Assembly (NCBI GenBank): GCA_943328975.2
Contig: CALQCC020000025.1
Coordinates: 1 to 63,152 of the forward strand
Source: Bordetella parapertussis
GTDB lineage: Bacteria > Acidobacteriota > Terriglobia > Bryobacterales > Bryobacteraceae
DNA length: 63,152 nt
Reading direction: 5' to 3'
Shown here: positions 60,912 through 63,152 of the stretch, piece after piece
How the letters are laid out: every line of letters begins with the position of its first letter
Position numbering within the stretch: the first letter of the stretch is position 1
Program-made: the position numbers and the translations under genes
The notes under the pieces: model-generated
What the model saw: only the letters and a program-made list of their open reading frames with translations
Told to the model about the DNA's origin: nothing
Database searches by the model: none

Positions 60912-61730
60912 GTGACCCTTATACCAGGAAATCGAGGTCGTTCACTGAGAATAAGGGATGGAGACAGGGCAGCGGGAAGTTCTCCTGTAAGGACAACAGA
61001 AGCTCCGGTGCCGGACACAACGGAGGACCGGTTGTATTGGGACCGCTTGCTCGCGCCCGGCGGCGTCACCCTGAATCAGCAAGCGGAATGGCTGGGTTAT
61101 AGCCGCGAGCTTTATGCGAGCTGGGTTCGTCGCTACCTAAAACCCAAAGGCCCCTTAGCACGCGCCCTCAAGACCGACAGTTTCGAAGAGACCCGTGGAT
61201 CTGAAGTGGTCGATGCGCTTAGCCGCCACTATGGACACGTGGTTATGATTGATTTGGCGCACTCGGTCCTGCGCCAAAGTGCGGCTCGGCTCCAAAACGT
61301 ATCTAGCGACCGCGTTCAGACCGCCGCGCAGCAATTGCCATTCTGTCCAGACAGTTTCGACGCAGTGATCTCTTTGTCCACGCTGGACCACTTCGGGTCT
61401 ACCGAGGAAATCTCGCAATCACTCAGAGAGCTTCGTGACTTGACGAAGCCAGGAGGCGAATTATTGCTGACACTCGACAACGCGGCAAACCCCGTCGTGC
61501 GGCTGCGCAACGGACTTCCGTTTGAGATCCTACGCCGTTTGTCCATCAGCCCCTATCGCTATGGCGTGACGTTGGGCCCGACCGCTTTGCGCGAAGCACT
61601 GGAGGCAGCCGGCTGGAGAGTTCGGACGTTGACCCCGGTGGTTCATGCCCCTCGCGTGCTTAGTGTTGCGCTGTCGCGCTGGGTGAATGATCGCGGCGCT
61701 CTCACAAGGGTCCGCTATGCCGGTGGCTAA
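60912..61730 (+). CDS. class I SAM-dependent methyltransferase
   Basis: This 272-residue frame begins with an unconvincing leader (MTLIPGNRGRSLRIRDGD); a later start is likely, since homology-like sequence begins near EDRLYWDRLLAP (residue 38). The fold is that of class I methyltransferases. Motif I is altered (RGSEVVDALSRHYGHVVMID, around 95-114), followed by VQTAAQQLPFCPDSFDAVIS and STLDHFGS as in ubiquinone/menaquinone and glycolipid methyltransferases, and then LTKPGGELLLTLDN. The usual GxGxG is missing, which makes SAM binding uncertain. It is followed 93 bases later by the Mur-ligase-like gene. Confidence 0.72.
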   Translation: MTLIPGNRGRSLRIRDGDRAAGSSPVRTTEAPVPDTTEDRLYWDRLLAPGGVTLNQQAEWLGYSRELYASWVRRYLKPKGPLARALKTDSFEETRGSEVVDALSRHYGHVVMIDLAHSVLRQSAARLQNVSSDRVQTAAQQLPFCPDSFDAVISLSTLDHFGSTEEISQSLRELRDLTKPGGELLLTLDNAANPVVRLRNGLPFEILRRLSISPYRYGVTLGPTALREALEAAGWRVRTLTPVVHAPRVLSVALSRWVNDRGALTRVRYAGG

Positions 61731-61823
61731 ATTATTTTGAAGCTGCGGGCCGATGGCCTACCAAAACCCTGACGGGATACTTCCTTCTTGCTGTATGTGA
61801 GAGAGAGGATTAAAAGAGATTAC

Positions 61824-63152
61824 ATGATTCCGAATAGCGCACTTTCCAAAGTTTGGGTGCGGAAGATTCTGCTGTCTATCGGCTGGATCTGGCGGCGGTG
61901 TATGTTTCGCACAACATTCATTGCTGTCTCGGGGAGTGTCGGCAAATCTACATGCAAGGAGCTGATCGGGGAGGTACTGGGCTCCCAATTTCCGACTGTC
62001 CGGACCCTTGGCAACGAGAATCACTTCAGGGGCGTGACGCGTAGTCTTCTACGAGTGCTGCCGTGGCACAAGTATGCAGTCATTGAGATCGGGTTGGACG
62101 GGCCTGGCCAGATGGCGGCGTTCGCGAATGTCGTTCGTCCTGACATCGCTGTGTGGGTGAACGTTGCACGTACCCACACCATGAACTTCCGGAACCTGGA
62201 AACCACGGCTCAGGAGAAGGCTAAGTTGGTGGAAAGCTTGCGGCCAGGGGGAGTCGCGGTGTTGAATGACGACAATCCCTATATTGCGGCCTACCAACCA
62301 CCCGCACATGTGAGAACGATCTATTACGGATCGACGGAGCGCTCGTCCTTCAGGCCGAGCCGCATTGGAGGCCACTGGCCGGAGCGCCTTTCGCTTTGCG
62401 TCAGCGCGCAAGGTGAAGAAGTTCCTGTAAGCACCCGCTTCGTGGGCGATCATTGGGTGCCCAGTATCCTGCCGGCGTTCGTGGTCGGCAAGCTCTGTGG
62501 ACTTTCCCTGGAAAGTGCTGCATCGGCGATCTCGAAGTATGAACCGTTACCGATGCGTATGTCGCCTGTCGTGTTGCCAAACGGCGCGACGCTCTTGCGA
62601 GATGAACTCAATGGGTCCGTGGATAGTCTGGCGGCTGCCCTCAGGGTTATGGAACACGCGAAAGCTACGCGCAAGATGATCGTCTTCACAGACGTCGCAG
62701 ATTCCAAAGAGAAGCCCCGCAAGCGTCTTCGCGACATGGGCACTAAGGTGGCGGGCATCGCCGATGCCGCGATATTCCTAGGAGAGCATTCCGAACATGC
62801 GGTGAAGGCTGCCATCGCGGCTGGCATGCGAGCGGACCAGATTTGGAGTTACTACAACGTTGAAGAAGTTGCACTCCGCTTGCGCGCAGAACTTCGCGCA
62901 GGGGATCTGGTCTTACTGCGCGGCCGGACGTGCGACCATCTCGCCCGTTTGTATTTGGGGATGACGCGCGATGTGACTTGCTGGAAGAACACGTGCGATA
63001 AAAGTGTCAAGGGCGGAGTAAAACCAGACCACTGGGGCGGAGAGAAAGTAGACCACTCCACAGGGTGGAGGTGCCTTAGCTTGAAGGAGTTGCGGGGGTG
63101 GCTGGAGCGTAGGCCTGCGACCCGCGTTGCGGGGCGCGTTTTAGGCCGGAGC
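61824..63152 (+). CDS. Mur-ligase-like protein, running into an insertion-sequence end
   Basis: The frame is open from the ATG at 61824 to the window edge. It has a Mur ligase ATP-binding loop, VSGSVGKST (residues 35-43), ENHFRGVTRS, IEIGLDGPGQM and TTAQEKAKLVESLRPGGVAV, then LNDDN. The central and C-terminal domains resemble MurF (UDP-MurNAc-tripeptide:D-Ala-D-Ala ligase). The N-terminal substrate domain is missing: the loop comes at residue 37 instead of about 110. It may therefore serve another amide ligation, as in polyglutamate-type or cofactor pathways. Similarity ends near residue 393 (63004), where the sequence changes into an IS21-like terminus, so the gene is probably interrupted. 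AAAAGAGA precedes the start. Confidence 0.68.
   Translation, partial: MIPNSALSKVWVRKILLSIGWIWRRCMFRTTFIAVSGSVGKSTCKELIGEVLGSQFPTVRTLGNENHFRGVTRSLLRVLPWHKYAVIEIGLDGPGQMAAFANVVRPDIAVWVNVARTHTMNFRNLETTAQEKAKLVESLRPGGVAVLNDDNPYIAAYQPPAHVRTIYYGSTERSSFRPSRIGGHWPERLSLCVSAQGEEVPVSTRFVGDHWVPSILPAFVVGKLCGLSLESAASAISKYEPLPMRMSPVVLPNGATLLRDELNGSVDSLAAALRVMEHAKATRKMIVFTDVADSKEKPRKRLRDMGTKVAGIADAAIFLGEHSEHAVKAAIAAGMRADQIWSYYNVEEVALRLRAELRAGDLVLLRGRTCDHLARLYLGMTRDVTCWKNTCDKSVKGGVKPDHWGGEKVDHSTGWRCLSLKELRGWLERRPATRVAGRVLGRS
63005..63152. mobile_element. probable IS21-type element terminus
   Basis: From TGTCAAGGGCGG at 63005, two 23-base direct repeats follow (63011-63033 and 63035-63057, period 24, 19 of 23 bases identical). 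They share GGGCGGAG at their start and AGACCACT at their end. Multiple terminal repeats after a TGT end are typical of IS21-family elements. The rest of the element lies beyond the window, so no transposase can be checked. Confidence 0.55.

Noticed and set aside
1-63152. CRISPR arrays, tRNA and rRNA genes
   Set aside because: No regularly spaced repeats and no cloverleaf or rRNA-like sequence were noticed on reading; the only repeats are those listed.

Overview
The window looks like the chromosome of an acidobacterium of the Solibacter/Bryobacter type. This rests on gene content, not on a marker gene. The signs are: four very large Oar-like TonB-dependent receptors with an N-terminal carboxypeptidase-regulatory domain; a DUF1592/DUF1552/ankyrin triad; several DUF6152 secreted proteins; a PEP-CTERM protein; and a moderately high G+C Gram-negative gene style with tightly packed genes, many overlapping as ATGA. 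No rRNA, tRNA or CRISPR was seen, and no intact transcription regulator was recognised.

Layout. 1-150 is the 3' end of a formate-tetrahydrofolate ligase gene. 134-5421 (minus) is an operon for a secreted cytochrome-c/DUF1592 protein, a Tat-exported DUF1552 protein and an ankyrin-repeat protein. 5573-7749 (minus) holds an SGNH hydrolase and a CE15 glucuronoyl-esterase-like protein. 7868-19442 (minus) is a tandem array of three paralogous TonB-dependent receptors, each with its own sigma70-like promoter and a near-identical terminator. 19716-23140 is a secreted-protein module (DUF6152 proteins, a recurring WEG(D/K)TLVVD domain, a class II-like cytochrome c). 23261-30310 is a catabolic cluster: beta-hydroxyacid dehydrogenase, carboxymuconolactone decarboxylase-like protein, MFS carrier, two lactonase-type metallo-hydrolases, MmgE/PrpD protein and aldehyde dehydrogenase. 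30400-32445 carries a secreted protein of unknown function and malonyl-CoA decarboxylase.

The centrepiece is 34059-45467 (minus): a complete quinohemoprotein amine dehydrogenase system, qhpA-D-C-B-F-E-G, headed by a fourth TonB-dependent receptor whose stop codon overlaps the ribosome binding site of qhpA. The 116-residue QhpC has every residue needed for cysteine tryptophylquinone and three Cys-to-Asp/Glu thioether bridges, at the spacing known from the characterised enzymes. The maturation genes are present: a radical SAM/SPASM cross-linking enzyme, a flavoprotein hydroxylase, an ABC exporter and a subtilisin-like leader peptidase. An aldehyde dehydrogenase (32456-33907) just downstream could oxidise the aldehyde product. 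The receptor-linked arrangement is the best candidate here for something not yet described.

45468-47987 is a scar: a VanZ-like gene broken by frameshifts and by a 1.4-kb IS256-family element, itself frameshifted, flanked by an 8-bp palindromic target duplication. 48006-53586 holds a PQQ alcohol dehydrogenase-like protein, a PEP-CTERM protein with a damaged 5' end, decayed sequence, a cupin and a sorbosone/glucose dehydrogenase-like protein. 53588-58985 (minus) is a second copy of the DUF6152/WEGDTLV/cytochrome module, extended with an esterase, two related membrane proteins and a 40-residue membrane peptide. 59039-60478 is a carboxylesterase. The right end carries a decayed cNMP-binding fragment, a methyltransferase and a Mur-ligase-like gene that runs into what looks like the terminus of an IS21-type element.
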